From Pseudomonas sp. KU43P (GTDB lineage: Bacteria > Pseudomonadota > Gammaproteobacteria > Pseudomonadales > Pseudomonadaceae): DNA of 64,000 bases. The notes below the pieces were generated by a model, which saw only the letters and a list, made by a program, of their open reading frames with translations, was not told where the DNA came from and did not search any database. Both the position numbers and the translations under genes were made by a program. Positions 1-7,497 of this stretch are shown here, one piece after another; positions within the stretch are counted from its first letter, which is position 1; each line of letters opens with the position of its first letter. The stretch spans positions 841,501-905,500 of the forward strand of contig NZ_AP019365.1 in assembly GCF_033095865.1 (NCBI RefSeq). The letters run 5' to 3'.

Positions 1-1
1 G

Positions 2-688
2 CTGCTGTTGCCGCAGGTTCCGGTCGAGGAAGTCGAGCGCGAGATCAGGCCCTCTGCACCGGCTGCCAGCGAGGCGCCGGCCGCACCCCAGGCCCGTTCC
101 GGCGAGCGCCCGAAAATCGAGATTCCGCGCCCGGGCAGCACACCCAAGCCGGTTGCCAAGCCGGTCGAAGCCGAGCAAGAGGCCCCCGCGCCACGCCCGG
201 CCCCGGTACCGCCACCGCGCTTCTCGCTGCAACTGCTGCGCGCCGGCAGCTGCCTGTTGCTGGTGGAGCTGGCCACCGGCCAGCCGTTCCAGAGCCGCGA
301 CCCGTCCTATCTGCTGCTCAAGGACATGCTGCGCGCCGCCGGCCTGCCAGACGCGCCGCAGATCATCGGCGAACCGGTGCGCTGGCCGCTGCTGGTGCGC
401 GGCAACATGGACCAGGGCCCGGACGCTGCGCGTGATTTCGTCCAGGGATTCATCCAGGCGCGTCTGGAAGAAGCACCTTGTACCTGCCTGTGGCTGATCG
501 GCCTGCCGGCCCTGCGCTTCGCCGCCGGTATCGATGACGCGGCCTATTACCAAGCACTGAAGCTCGACGGCCTGGGCGATGCCTGGGCCTTGCCGGGCCT
601 TGAACTGTTGATGGACGAGCCGCAACGCAAGGCGGACGTCTGGAAAGCGATGCGCCAGCTGATGGCGCGCTGGAAGAGCGTTGAATGA
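2..688 (+). CDS. Conserved hypothetical protein upstream of rimI, 5' end missing
   Basis: The reading frame is open to the left edge, so the start lies outside the window. The visible part begins with about 65 residues rich in Pro, Ala and Glu, a likely disordered linker. A compact C-terminal domain of about 155 residues follows (RFSLQLLRAG to the end). Pseudomonas genomes keep an unnamed gene of this kind just before rimI. Such proteins are sometimes labelled TonB-like because of the Pro-rich stretch, but I see no TonB motif. It overlaps rimI by an ATGA, so the two are translationally coupled. Function unknown. Confidence 0.8.
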   Translation: MLLPQVPVEEVEREIRPSAPAASEAPAAPQARSGERPKIEIPRPGSTPKPVAKPVEAEQEAPAPRPAPVPPPRFSLQLLRAGSCLLLVELATGQPFQSRDPSYLLLKDMLRAAGLPDAPQIIGEPVRWPLLVRGNMDQGPDAARDFVQGFIQARLEEAPCTCLWLIGLPALRFAAGIDDAAYYQALKLDGLGDAWALPGLELLMDEPQRKADVWKAMRQLMARWKSVE

Positions 689-1140
689 GTGACTCGATCA
701 GTTTCCGCCCGATGACCGAGGCGGATCTGGATGCCGTGCTTAAGATCGAATATGCCGCGTTCAGCCATCCCTGGACCCGTGGCATCTTCCAGGATGCGCT
801 CAAGTCCTACGAAGTGTGGTTGATGTTCGATGGCCAGCAGCAGGTGGGGCATGGGGTGATCAACGTGATCATCGACGAGGCGCACCTGCTCAATATCACC
901 GTCAAGCCTGAAAACCAGGGGAGGGGGCTGGGTTTGCGCTTGCTTGAACACCTGATGACGCGGGCCTACCAGCTCAATGGGCGGGAATGTTTCCTGGAAG
1001 TGCGGGCCAGCAATCAGTCGGCTTATCGGTTGTACGAGCGATATGGGTTCAACGAGATCGGGCGGCGTCGGGATTACTACCCGATGGCAGGCGGGCGCGA
1101 GGATGCGCTGGTGATGGCCTGTACCTTGCTCGAAGATTGA
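685..1140 (+). CDS. rimI: Ribosomal protein bS18-alanine N-acetyltransferase
   Basis: A GNAT-fold acetyltransferase of 151 residues, the usual RimI length, which acetylates the N-terminal alanine of ribosomal protein S18 in the cytoplasm. The acetyl-CoA binding loop appears as VKPENQGRGLGLRLL (about residues 73-87). It is followed by the RimI-type FLEVRASNQSAYRLYERYGF segment (about 102-121). The ATG at 685 overlaps the upstream stop codon (ATGA), fixing the start and indicating an operon. A REP pair follows the stop directly, so transcription probably ends there. Confidence 0.95.
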   Translation: MSDSISFRPMTEADLDAVLKIEYAAFSHPWTRGIFQDALKSYEVWLMFDGQQQVGHGVINVIIDEAHLLNITVKPENQGRGLGLRLLEHLMTRAYQLNGRECFLEVRASNQSAYRLYERYGFNEIGRRRDYYPMAGGREDALVMACTLLED

Positions 1141-1162
1141 TCTTCGTTACCTGTACCGGCCC

Positions 1163-1236
1163 TATCGCCGGCAAGCCGGCTCCCACAAGGATCCTGCAGG
1201 GCCGGGATCAGCGTGGGAGCCGGCTTGCCGGCGATA
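1163..1236. repeat. REP pair (inverted, BIME-like)
   Basis: Two copies of the P. putida-type REP core face each other, at 1163-1187 (ATCGCCGGCAAGCCGGCTCC) and 1213-1236 (reverse complement), separated by about 25 bases. They lie between the convergent ends of rimI and the next minus-strand gene. Confidence 0.9.
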
Positions 1237-1242
1237 GATCAA

Positions 1243-2397
1243 TCAAAGGTTTTGCACCCCCTCGACCGGCCTGCGCAATTCCATCAGGCTTCTTTTCACA
1301 ACCCCGCTATTGCACTTGGCCGCCGCCTGTTCCGGCGTGAACTGGCGCACTGTGCGGAAGAACAGCTCACAGGTCTGCTTCTTCTGCGTCACCTGCCACT
1401 TGTTCGAGCACGCCTTCAGCGTCGACTTCGCATCGGCCTGCTGATTACGCCCCATCCCCGCCTGCCAGCAGGCCGCCGTCAGGTCCTGGCCCATCATCTT
1501 CAGCCCCGCCGCATCGGCCTCGTCCTGATTGCCGCCGTGGCTGTCCTTGTCTGCTGCATACCAGATCGCGCTGGGGTGGTTGGAGCCCAGCACCGGTACC
1601 TCGCTGCCCGGCTGCGGGCTGATGTTGACCAGGCCCAGCACACCTACCTGAGGCCCGTACTGCTGCTGAATCCAGCTGCGCACGGGAGCGCCGAAGGCAA
1701 CCATCGGCAGGGGCTTGCTGGCGTGCGGCAGGGCCATTTCGCTGACCATGCGCAGCTGATAGTCCTTGAAGTAGCTGTACGTGTCTTTCAGTGCGTCACC
1801 CGCACTGGCCGGGGCGGCGATCGGGGCGATGTCGATGATGGTCTGGTAAGCCGCCGTTTGGCTGGCCTCCACACCGTTGAAGGTCAGCAGCTCGGCCCAG
1901 CGGTCGGTGGTGTTGGAGCGCAGGTAATCCTGGGCCTGGGTCAGTGAGTAGTCCGGCGGGAAGTGCAGCAGCTCGATGCTGCGACGATTCTGCAGGGCCA
2001 TGCCCAGCGGCAGGAACAGGTACCAGTCATAGGACCATTTGCCGTCCTTGTTGAGTTGCCTGGCGCCTTCGTAAGCGAGTTCCCCGCTGTCGAGCAACTT
2101 GCGCAGTGGCTCGGCATACGTGGCGGGCACTTCGCTGATGGTTGCCTGCAGGCGGTCACCGTGGCGGCTTACCTGCACGTGCGCGTTGGCGTGGCCGTCG
2201 CGGCGTACGCTTTGGGTCAGGTAGTGCTCGACGGTCTGCTCCAGCGTCCAGTCGCGAAAGCAGATGACGTGGCAGTTGTTGGGATAGGCGAACAGACGGG
2301 TGACGCGTTGGTTGTCGCCCAGGTCGATCTGGGCATCTGCCATGGCCGCGCCGGTGAAGGCGAGGGCGGCCAGGCTCGGTAAAGCCATCTTGTGCAT
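1243..2397 (-). CDS. Hypothetical secreted protein
   Basis: A protein of 384 residues with a plausible short signal peptide (MHKMALPSLAALAFTGAAMA, cleavage after about residue 20). The mature part has no motif I recognise. It contains paired cysteines near the N-terminus (CHVIC, about residues 42-46) and three more near the C-terminus, which suits an oxidised periplasmic protein. The start at 2397 is supported by an AAGGAG-type ribosome site about 8 bases upstream. It is divergent from the M15-like peptidase gene with only 67 bases between them. Function unknown. Confidence 0.75.
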   Translation of the reverse strand: MHKMALPSLAALAFTGAAMADAQIDLGDNQRVTRLFAYPNNCHVICFRDWTLEQTVEHYLTQSVRRDGHANAHVQVSRHGDRLQATISEVPATYAEPLRKLLDSGELAYEGARQLNKDGKWSYDWYLFLPLGMALQNRRSIELLHFPPDYSLTQAQDYLRSNTTDRWAELLTFNGVEASQTAAYQTIIDIAPIAAPASAGDALKDTYSYFKDYQLRMVSEMALPHASKPLPMVAFGAPVRSWIQQQYGPQVGVLGLVNISPQPGSEVPVLGSNHPSAIWYAADKDSHGGNQDEADAAGLKMMGQDLTAACWQAGMGRNQQADAKSTLKACSNKWQVTQKKQTCELFFRTVRQFTPEQAAAKCNSGVVKRSLMELRRPVEGVQNL

Positions 2398-2464
2398 GCT
2401 TAACTCCTTGTCAGCAGCCGCCAGGGTTGGCGGCTGTGCTCATGGTGGAGCAGGGGGAGCGGGA

Positions 2465-3046
2465 ATGAGAAGTGCAAAAGGTTGGCTGTTGGCAGTGGCG
2501 TTGCTCGCAGGGACGGCCCAGGCCGATGAGCGTGATCTGTGGATGTTCGCGCAATGGGCCGGCGACCATCAGACCCGGCCTTTTCGCGAAATGCTGGTGA
2601 ATGCCCGCCTGTATGGCGTGGTGCCGATTCATCAGCTGCTGCGCTCGGCGTCCGACTGGAAGCTGTGTAGTGCTTCACCCTTCGCCGTACCACCAGCCGC
2701 CAACTGGCCGGCAGTACGCTCGACCCTGGCGCTGCTCAAGACCCTCGACACCCAAGGCATCCTGCGCGAGTTCGAAGTGGTTTCCGCCTATCGTGAGCCG
2801 AACCTGAACCGTTGCGCCGGCGGTGCCGTAGGCAGCGCCCATACTCGGGCCTTCGCGGTAGACATCCTGTTGCCGGGCTGGGCCGACCCCAATCCGCTGT
2901 GCCGCTTCTGGCAGCAATACGGGCAGGCCTGGAACATGGGCCTGGGTCGCTACCCGACCGGGCGCATCCATATCGATACGGCTGGTTATCGTACCTGGGG
3001 CGGCGATGGCAGTGCCGGGTCGTCGTTCTGCGTCAAACCTAAGTGA
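2465..3046 (+). CDS. M15-family peptidase-like secreted protein
   Basis: I start this at the ATG at 2465, which gives a signal peptide (MRSAKGWLLAVALLAGTAQA) behind a GGGGAG-type ribosome site; the frame runs further upstream without support. The protein has 193 residues. It carries the zinc-binding pattern of the M15 D-Ala-D-Ala carboxypeptidase/extensin-like fold: SAHTRAFAVDILLP (SxHxxxxAxD type) and, further on, GRIHIDTAGYRTWG (HxD). It probably acts on peptidoglycan stem peptides in the periplasm, but no substrate can be read from the sequence. Confidence 0.8.
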   Translation: MRSAKGWLLAVALLAGTAQADERDLWMFAQWAGDHQTRPFREMLVNARLYGVVPIHQLLRSASDWKLCSASPFAVPPAANWPAVRSTLALLKTLDTQGILREFEVVSAYREPNLNRCAGGAVGSAHTRAFAVDILLPGWADPNPLCRFWQQYGQAWNMGLGRYPTGRIHIDTAGYRTWGGDGSAGSSFCVKPK

Positions 3047-3143
3047 GCGAGGCCGGCGCTGGCGGCCTGTAGCGACAGGTAGAAGTGCTCGTAGTCGCTG
3101 CGTTCGTTGTGCCGCGTGTGCTGAGCTTTTCTTCAGGCAAAAG

Positions 3144-3173
3144 AAAAGGGCTTACCTTGCGGTAAGCCCTTTT
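3144..3173 (-). terminator. Rho-independent terminator after tRNA-Met
   Basis: A hairpin with arms AAAAGGGCTTACC and GGTAAGCCCTTTT lies just downstream of the minus-strand tRNA and is followed on that strand by a T-rich run. It is symmetric enough to work on the plus strand too, after the M15-like gene. Confidence 0.75.
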
Positions 3174-3179
3174 CAAGTT

Positions 3180-3256
3180 TGGTGGCTACACAGGGACTTG
3201 AACCCCGGACCCCAGCATTATGAATGCTATGCTCTAACCAACTGAGCTATGTAGCC
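3180..3256 (-). tRNA. tRNA-Met (CAT), elongator type
   Basis: A complete 77-base cloverleaf with encoded CCA. The acceptor stem starts GGCTACA, the D-arm reads AGCTCAGTTGGTTAGAGC, the anticodon loop is TTCATAA (anticodon CAT), and the T-arm contains GGTTCAAGTCC. The overall sequence resembles elongator methionine tRNA rather than the initiator; the A-T-rich anticodon stem lacks the three G-C pairs of initiator tRNA. Confidence 0.95.
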
Positions 3257-3351
3257 GATGGCGCGCATTATTCCCTTGTGATGACCCTGTGTCAACACTC
3301 ATTTCAAAAAAAATTTGCACGCTTTCAAAAACTTAGCGGCCGAGCCCGGTT

Positions 3352-4284
3352 CTAGCGCACGATCAGCCACAAGCCGAGTACGTCGTAGAGCCGCAGTTGA
3401 TGCTCGGCAGCCAGGGCGTCGAGGGTTTCGCGGGGGCGGTCGAGGTTGTAATCACCGCTCACGCGGCGGTAAGCAGGCTGCTCGTCCATGAACCACACAC
3501 GCCGCCCCTGGTAGCCGGCCAAGCGCTCGATGACCTGGCCCAGGGGCATGTCTCTGGCGCGCAGATGGCCCGAGCGCCAGCTGTCCGCAGTTTTTACATC
3601 GGCCTTTTGCACCGGCTCGATCCGCGCATCGTTGAAGGCCACGCGTTCGCCAGCGGCGATCATGCGTTGGTCAGCGCCCTGAACGATCATTGCTTTGCCG
3701 TTGAGCACCACCAGTTCGTCATGCTCGGCGTGGCGCGCCACCATCAGGCTTGTACCAAACACCTGAATGCGCGCGTCGTCCACCTGCACCTCCATGGCGC
3801 GGCCGTCGAGCTTCACCTCCACAAGCACCTGGCCCTGAACCAACTGCAGGACGCGGGTACGCCCGCGCAAATCCACATTCATTGCGCTGGCGCTGTCCAG
3901 GTGCAGGGTCGAGCCATCGGCCAGGCGCAGGCTGTGGCGTTCACCGGGATCGGTGTGCAACTCGCTGCCCAGCCGCTGGATCAATGGCCAGTACAGATAG
4001 GCGAGTGCGCCGAGCAACAGCAGGAACAGCAAACCCATGGCGAGGCCCAGGCGGCTGCGCTTTACCCGGATCAATCGCGGTCGTGGTCGGGCAGGGGGCG
4101 CGTGCAGTTGCTGCCAGCAGGCTTCGAGCTCGGCATAGGCGTGGGCATTGTGTGGGGCCTGGCACCACTGGGCGAACGCCTGGCGTTCGCGTTCATCGCA
4201 GCCGGGTTGGCGCAGGCGTGAAAACCATTCCAGAGCTTCCTGCTGGGGATCGGCCTGAATCTGCGTGGCGGGCATCGGGCTCAT
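3352..4284 (-). CDS. FecR-type transmembrane anti-sigma regulator, orphan
   Basis: The protein shows an N-terminal DUF4880-type helix region (EALEWFSRLRQPG, QAFAQWCQAPHNAHAY). One membrane segment follows (GLAMGLLFLLLLGALAYLYW). The periplasmic FecR domain comes next (GERHSLRLADGSTLHLDSAS and onward), then a C-terminal domain ending in RLYDVLGLWLIVR. FecR proteins sense a TonB-dependent receptor and control an ECF sigma factor. No sigma gene or receptor gene lies beside it here, which is unusual. I use the ATG at 4284; a TTG at 4320 and an ATG at 4275 are alternatives and none has a strong ribosome site. Confidence 0.85.
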   Translation of the reverse strand: MSPMPATQIQADPQQEALEWFSRLRQPGCDERERQAFAQWCQAPHNAHAYAELEACWQQLHAPPARPRPRLIRVKRSRLGLAMGLLFLLLLGALAYLYWPLIQRLGSELHTDPGERHSLRLADGSTLHLDSASAMNVDLRGRTRVLQLVQGQVLVEVKLDGRAMEVQVDDARIQVFGTSLMVARHAEHDELVVLNGKAMIVQGADQRMIAAGERVAFNDARIEPVQKADVKTADSWRSGHLRARDMPLGQVIERLAGYQGRRVWFMDEQPAYRRVSGDYNLDRPRETLDALAAEHQLRLYDVLGLWLIVR

Positions 4285-4354
4285 GGGTCGGTGTGCTCGC
4301 GTAAGGGCGGTTTCGCCCAACGATTACGGGGGAATGTGGTGATGGGATGCTAAA

Positions 4355-4373
4355 TATATTGAGAACCATTTGC
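4355..4373. promoter_or_regulatory. Fur-box-like site
   Basis: Read on the minus strand this 19-base site is GCAAATGGTTCTCAATATA, which agrees at 14 of 19 positions with the Pseudomonas-type Fur box GATAATGATTCTCATTATC. It sits between the divergent fecR-like and MFS genes and could control either or both. The match was counted by eye, not scored with a matrix. Confidence 0.6.
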
Positions 4374-4464
4374 AAGTACGTGGCGCTGGAGAGAAAAAAG
4401 GTAGCTATGTATCTATTTGTTTCCCGATAATCGGATCCCAAACCTGCGGACGGAACTCAAGCCC

Positions 4465-5676
4465 ATGGCCATCAGCAGCACCTCCTCCGCCAGCACCGGT
4501 TCGGCGAGCCAAGCCAACCCGCTGGTGATGCGCATCATCGCCTTCTGTGCCCTGGCGCACCTGATCAACGACCTTATCCAGTCGGTGCTGCCGGCAATCT
4601 ACCCGATGCTCAAGGCCAACTATGACCTGAGCTTCGCTCAGATCGGCCTGATTACCCTGACCTTTCAGATCACCGCTTCCCTGTTGCAGCCCTGGGTCGG
4701 CTTCTTCACCGACCGTAGGCCGACACCGAATCTGCTGCCGCTTGGCACCTTGTGCACGCTGGTGGGCATCGTCATGCTGGCCTTCGTCGGCAGTTTCCCG
4801 ATGATCTTGCTGGCTTCGGCGCTGGTGGGTATCGGTTCGTCGACGTTCCACCCGGAGACTTCGCGGATCGCGCGGCTGGCCTCGGGTGGGCGCTTCGGCC
4901 TGGCGCAATCGACCTTCCAGGTCGGTGGCAACGCCGGCTCCGCCTTCGGCCCCCTGCTTGCGGCGGCCATCGTCATCCCCTTCGGCCAGACCCACGTGGC
5001 CTGGTTCGGCGTGGCCGGGCTGTTCTTCTTCGCCGTCACCCTGATGTTGCGCCGCTGGTACAAGGAACACCTCAACCAGGCCAAGGCGCGTAAAGCCGTT
5101 CAGGCCACCCATGGCCTTTCCCGCCAGCGGGTGATCGCGGCCTTGATCGTGCTGGGCCTGCTGGTGTTCTCCAAATACTTCTACATGGCCAGCTTCACCA
5201 GCTACTTCACCTTCTACTTGATCGAAAAGTTCGACCTGTCGGTGGCCAGTTCGCAGTTGCACCTGTTCCTGTTCCTCGGCGCGGTGGCCGCCGGTACGTT
5301 CTTTGGCGGGCCCATCGGTGACCGCATCGGGCGTAAGGCGGTGATCTGGTTCTCGATCCTGGGCGTGGCGCCATTCACCCTGGCGCTGCCCTATGCCGAC
5401 CTGTTCTGGACCACCGTGCTCAGTGTGGTGATCGGCTTCATCCTGGCGTCGGCGTTTTCGGCGATCGTGGTGTATGCGCAGGAGCTGGTGCCGGGCAGTG
5501 TGGGCATGATCGCCGGGATTTTCTTCGGGCTGATGTTTGGCTTCGGGGGTATTGGCGCGGCGTTGCTGGGTTACCTGGCGGACTTGCGCGGTATCGAATA
5601 CGTGTATGGGTTGTGCTCGTTCCTGCCGTTGTTCGGGTTGTTGGCGGTGTTTCTGCCTAAAACCGGGAAGCGGTGA
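4465..5676 (+). CDS. fsr: MFS exporter, fosmidomycin-resistance (Fsr) type
   Basis: A 12-helix major facilitator protein of about 403 residues. The start of the mature sequence (FCALAHLINDLIQSVLPAIY) and SFAQIGLITLTFQITASLLQ are typical of the Fsr family. The MFS signature between the halves is seen as GPIGDRIGRKAVIW. Members export fosmidomycin and other compounds with proton exchange in the inner membrane. I choose the ATG at 4465 because the frame upstream (TTG at 4417) has no membrane or family sequence. A Fur-box-like site lies about 90 bases upstream, so iron-linked expression is possible. Confidence 0.88.
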   Translation: MAISSTSSASTGSASQANPLVMRIIAFCALAHLINDLIQSVLPAIYPMLKANYDLSFAQIGLITLTFQITASLLQPWVGFFTDRRPTPNLLPLGTLCTLVGIVMLAFVGSFPMILLASALVGIGSSTFHPETSRIARLASGGRFGLAQSTFQVGGNAGSAFGPLLAAAIVIPFGQTHVAWFGVAGLFFFAVTLMLRRWYKEHLNQAKARKAVQATHGLSRQRVIAALIVLGLLVFSKYFYMASFTSYFTFYLIEKFDLSVASSQLHLFLFLGAVAAGTFFGGPIGDRIGRKAVIWFSILGVAPFTLALPYADLFWTTVLSVVIGFILASAFSAIVVYAQELVPGSVGMIAGIFFGLMFGFGGIGAALLGYLADLRGIEYVYGLCSFLPLFGLLAVFLPKTGKR

Positions 5677-5702
5677 GATTTTAGGGGCTGCTATGCAGCC
5701 CA

Positions 5703-5890
5703 ATCGCCGGCAAGCCGGCTCCCACAGTAATTCAGCAGCGCTGCCGACTTTTCTGTTAGAGGCAGGAATTTGGTAGCGCTGCCGACTTTTCTGTTAGAAG
5801 CAGGAATTCAGCAGTGCTGGCGACTTTTCTGTTAGAGGCAGGAATTCAGCAGCCCTGCAGATTCTCTGTGGGAGCCGGCTTGCCGGCGAT
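5703..5890. repeat. REP pair enclosing a tandem repeat
   Basis: An inverted pair of REP copies at 5703-5726 and 5867-5890. The spacer between them is unusually long (about 140 bases) because it is filled by a 38-bp tandem repeat. Confidence 0.9.
5729..5870. repeat. 38-bp tandem repeat, three full copies plus a partial fourth
   Basis: Copies run 5729-5766, 5767-5804 and 5805-5842, with a partial copy at 5843-5870. The common core is GCCGACTTTTCTGTTAGAGG. The first copy contains the perfect palindrome GCAGCGCTGC and the others carry degenerate versions of it. The exact 38-base spacing was checked by position. Confidence 0.9.
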
Positions 5891-6210
5891 TGGGTCGCGC
5901 AGCGGCCCCGGCGATTGACGACTCAACCTGCCTTGGCCTAGAGTGCCGCCTCTTTTTTCCCACCTGCGTAGTAACCCAAGCAATGCGCCGTACCCAGAGC
6001 CTCCCCCATGCCCGCCAGCCTGCCCTCCAGGCGATGCGTCGCGCGTGGCCGAGCGACACGGTGCTCAAGCGTCGGCGCAGCGTGCTGTTTGCCTTCACCT
6101 TTTCGCCACACCTTGCCCTGAACTGACCGCGCCTCTGCGTCGTCCGCCGTCCCGGCGTGCGCGTGGGCGCCTGTATCTGTGCGTCTTTTCGGTTTTGCTT
6201 GGAGTGGTAC
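5891..6210 (+). other. Long leader region before the second MFS gene
   Basis: This 320-base stretch holds no gene I can support. A short frame within it (ATG at 5983, stop at 6126) would give a 47-residue Arg-rich peptide ending FAFTFSPHLALN, which could be a leader peptide or chance. The stretch has pyrimidine-rich runs and no clear riboswitch fold that I recognise. Confidence 0.4.
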
Positions 6211-7371
6211 ATGAACATGCGTTTGCTGGCGGGCCTTCTGTTCGCCGTCTCGGTCGTCGGCTTCAGTCTGGGGGCCAGCCTGCCGTTGGTGTCGTTGCGT
6301 CTGCACGAAGCCGGAGCCGGCACCCTGGAAATCGGCATCATCTCGGCCATCCCCGCCGCGGGCATGATGCTCTCGGCGTTCATGGTAGATGCCTGCTGTC
6401 GCCTACTGACCCGGCGCACCATCTACCTGCTGTGCTTCAGCTTGTGCACCGTCAGCATCGCCCTGCTGGAGTCGGCATTCGATTCGCTCTGGCTGCTGGC
6501 CGTGCTGCGCCTGGGGCTGGGCATCGGCATGGGTATCGCCATCATCCTCGGCGAGTCGTGGGTCAACGAACTGTGCCCGGACCACAATCGCGGCAAGATC
6601 ATGGCCCTGTATGCGACCAGCTTCACCGGCTTTCAAGTACTCGGCCCGGCATTGCTGGCGCTGCTGGGTGCCGACAGCCCGTGGATTACCGGCGTGGTGA
6701 CGCTCTGCTACGGCCTGGCCCTGCTGTGCATACTGTTCACGGTGCCCAACGACCATGTCGAACATGGAGATGAAGGCGAGAAAAGCTTCGGCCTGGCGGG
6801 CTTCTTCCGGGTGGCGCCGGCGCTGTGCGTGGCGGTGCTGTTCTTCTCGTTCTTCGATGCGGTGGTGCTCTCGCTGCTGCCGGTCTATGCCACCAGCCAT
6901 GGCTTTGCCGTGGGTGTGGCGGCGCTGATGGTAACGGTGGTGTTCGCCGGTGACATGGTCTTCCAGCTGCCGTTGGGCTGGCTGGCCGACCGGGTCGAGC
7001 GCACCGGGTTGCACCTGGTGTGCGGGCTGGCGGCAATGGCGATCGGTATCGCCTTGCCCTGGTTGCTGCACATGACCTGGCTGCTGTGGCCCCTGCTGGT
7101 GGTGCTCGGTGCGGTGGCGGGGGCTATCTACACCTTGGCGCTGGTGTTGATCGGGCAGCGCTTCAAAGGCCAGGACCTGGTCACGGCCAATGCCAGCGTC
7201 GGCCTGCTGTGGGGCGTTGGCAGCCTGATCGGGCCGTTGATCAGTGGTGCGGCGATGGATGTGGCGCCGCATGGTTTGCCGATGGCGCTGGCGATCATGG
7301 CAGGGCTGTTCGTGTGCTTTGCCCGTCAGTCGTACCGCCGGGTGGGCAAGCTGCGGGCAGTGGCTGACTGA
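6211..7371 (+). CDS. MFS transporter (YcaD/sugar-efflux-like)
   Basis: A 386-residue major facilitator protein with 12 predicted membrane segments. The first is LLAGLLFAVSVVGFSLGASL. A family-typical loop LGESWVNELCPDHNRGKIMA lies between helices 4 and 5, and LGWLADRVERTGLH lies between the two halves. The ESWVN..RGK pattern resembles YcaD-like transporters. The substrate cannot be told. The ATG at 6211 is preceded by TTGGAG at good spacing; upstream sequence in the same frame is the leader region and not transporter-like. Confidence 0.85.
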   Translation: MNMRLLAGLLFAVSVVGFSLGASLPLVSLRLHEAGAGTLEIGIISAIPAAGMMLSAFMVDACCRLLTRRTIYLLCFSLCTVSIALLESAFDSLWLLAVLRLGLGIGMGIAIILGESWVNELCPDHNRGKIMALYATSFTGFQVLGPALLALLGADSPWITGVVTLCYGLALLCILFTVPNDHVEHGDEGEKSFGLAGFFRVAPALCVAVLFFSFFDAVVLSLLPVYATSHGFAVGVAALMVTVVFAGDMVFQLPLGWLADRVERTGLHLVCGLAAMAIGIALPWLLHMTWLLWPLLVVLGAVAGAIYTLALVLIGQRFKGQDLVTANASVGLLWGVGSLIGPLISGAAMDVAPHGLPMALAIMAGLFVCFARQSYRRVGKLRAVAD

Positions 7372-7497
7372 AGCCAGCGCTGGCCCGATCGGAGGGCTAC
7401 ATCTTTTCGCAGGATTGTTGCGAGAAACGGCACTCTTCGGATCGTCACAAGCCGCGTAGAATCCACCGCCTGATCGAAATGTAAAGAGGAACATTCG

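Noticed and set aside
2..688. TonB energy-transducer assignment for the first gene
   Set aside because: Only a Pro/Ala-rich stretch suggests it; the C-terminal domain shows no TonB features.
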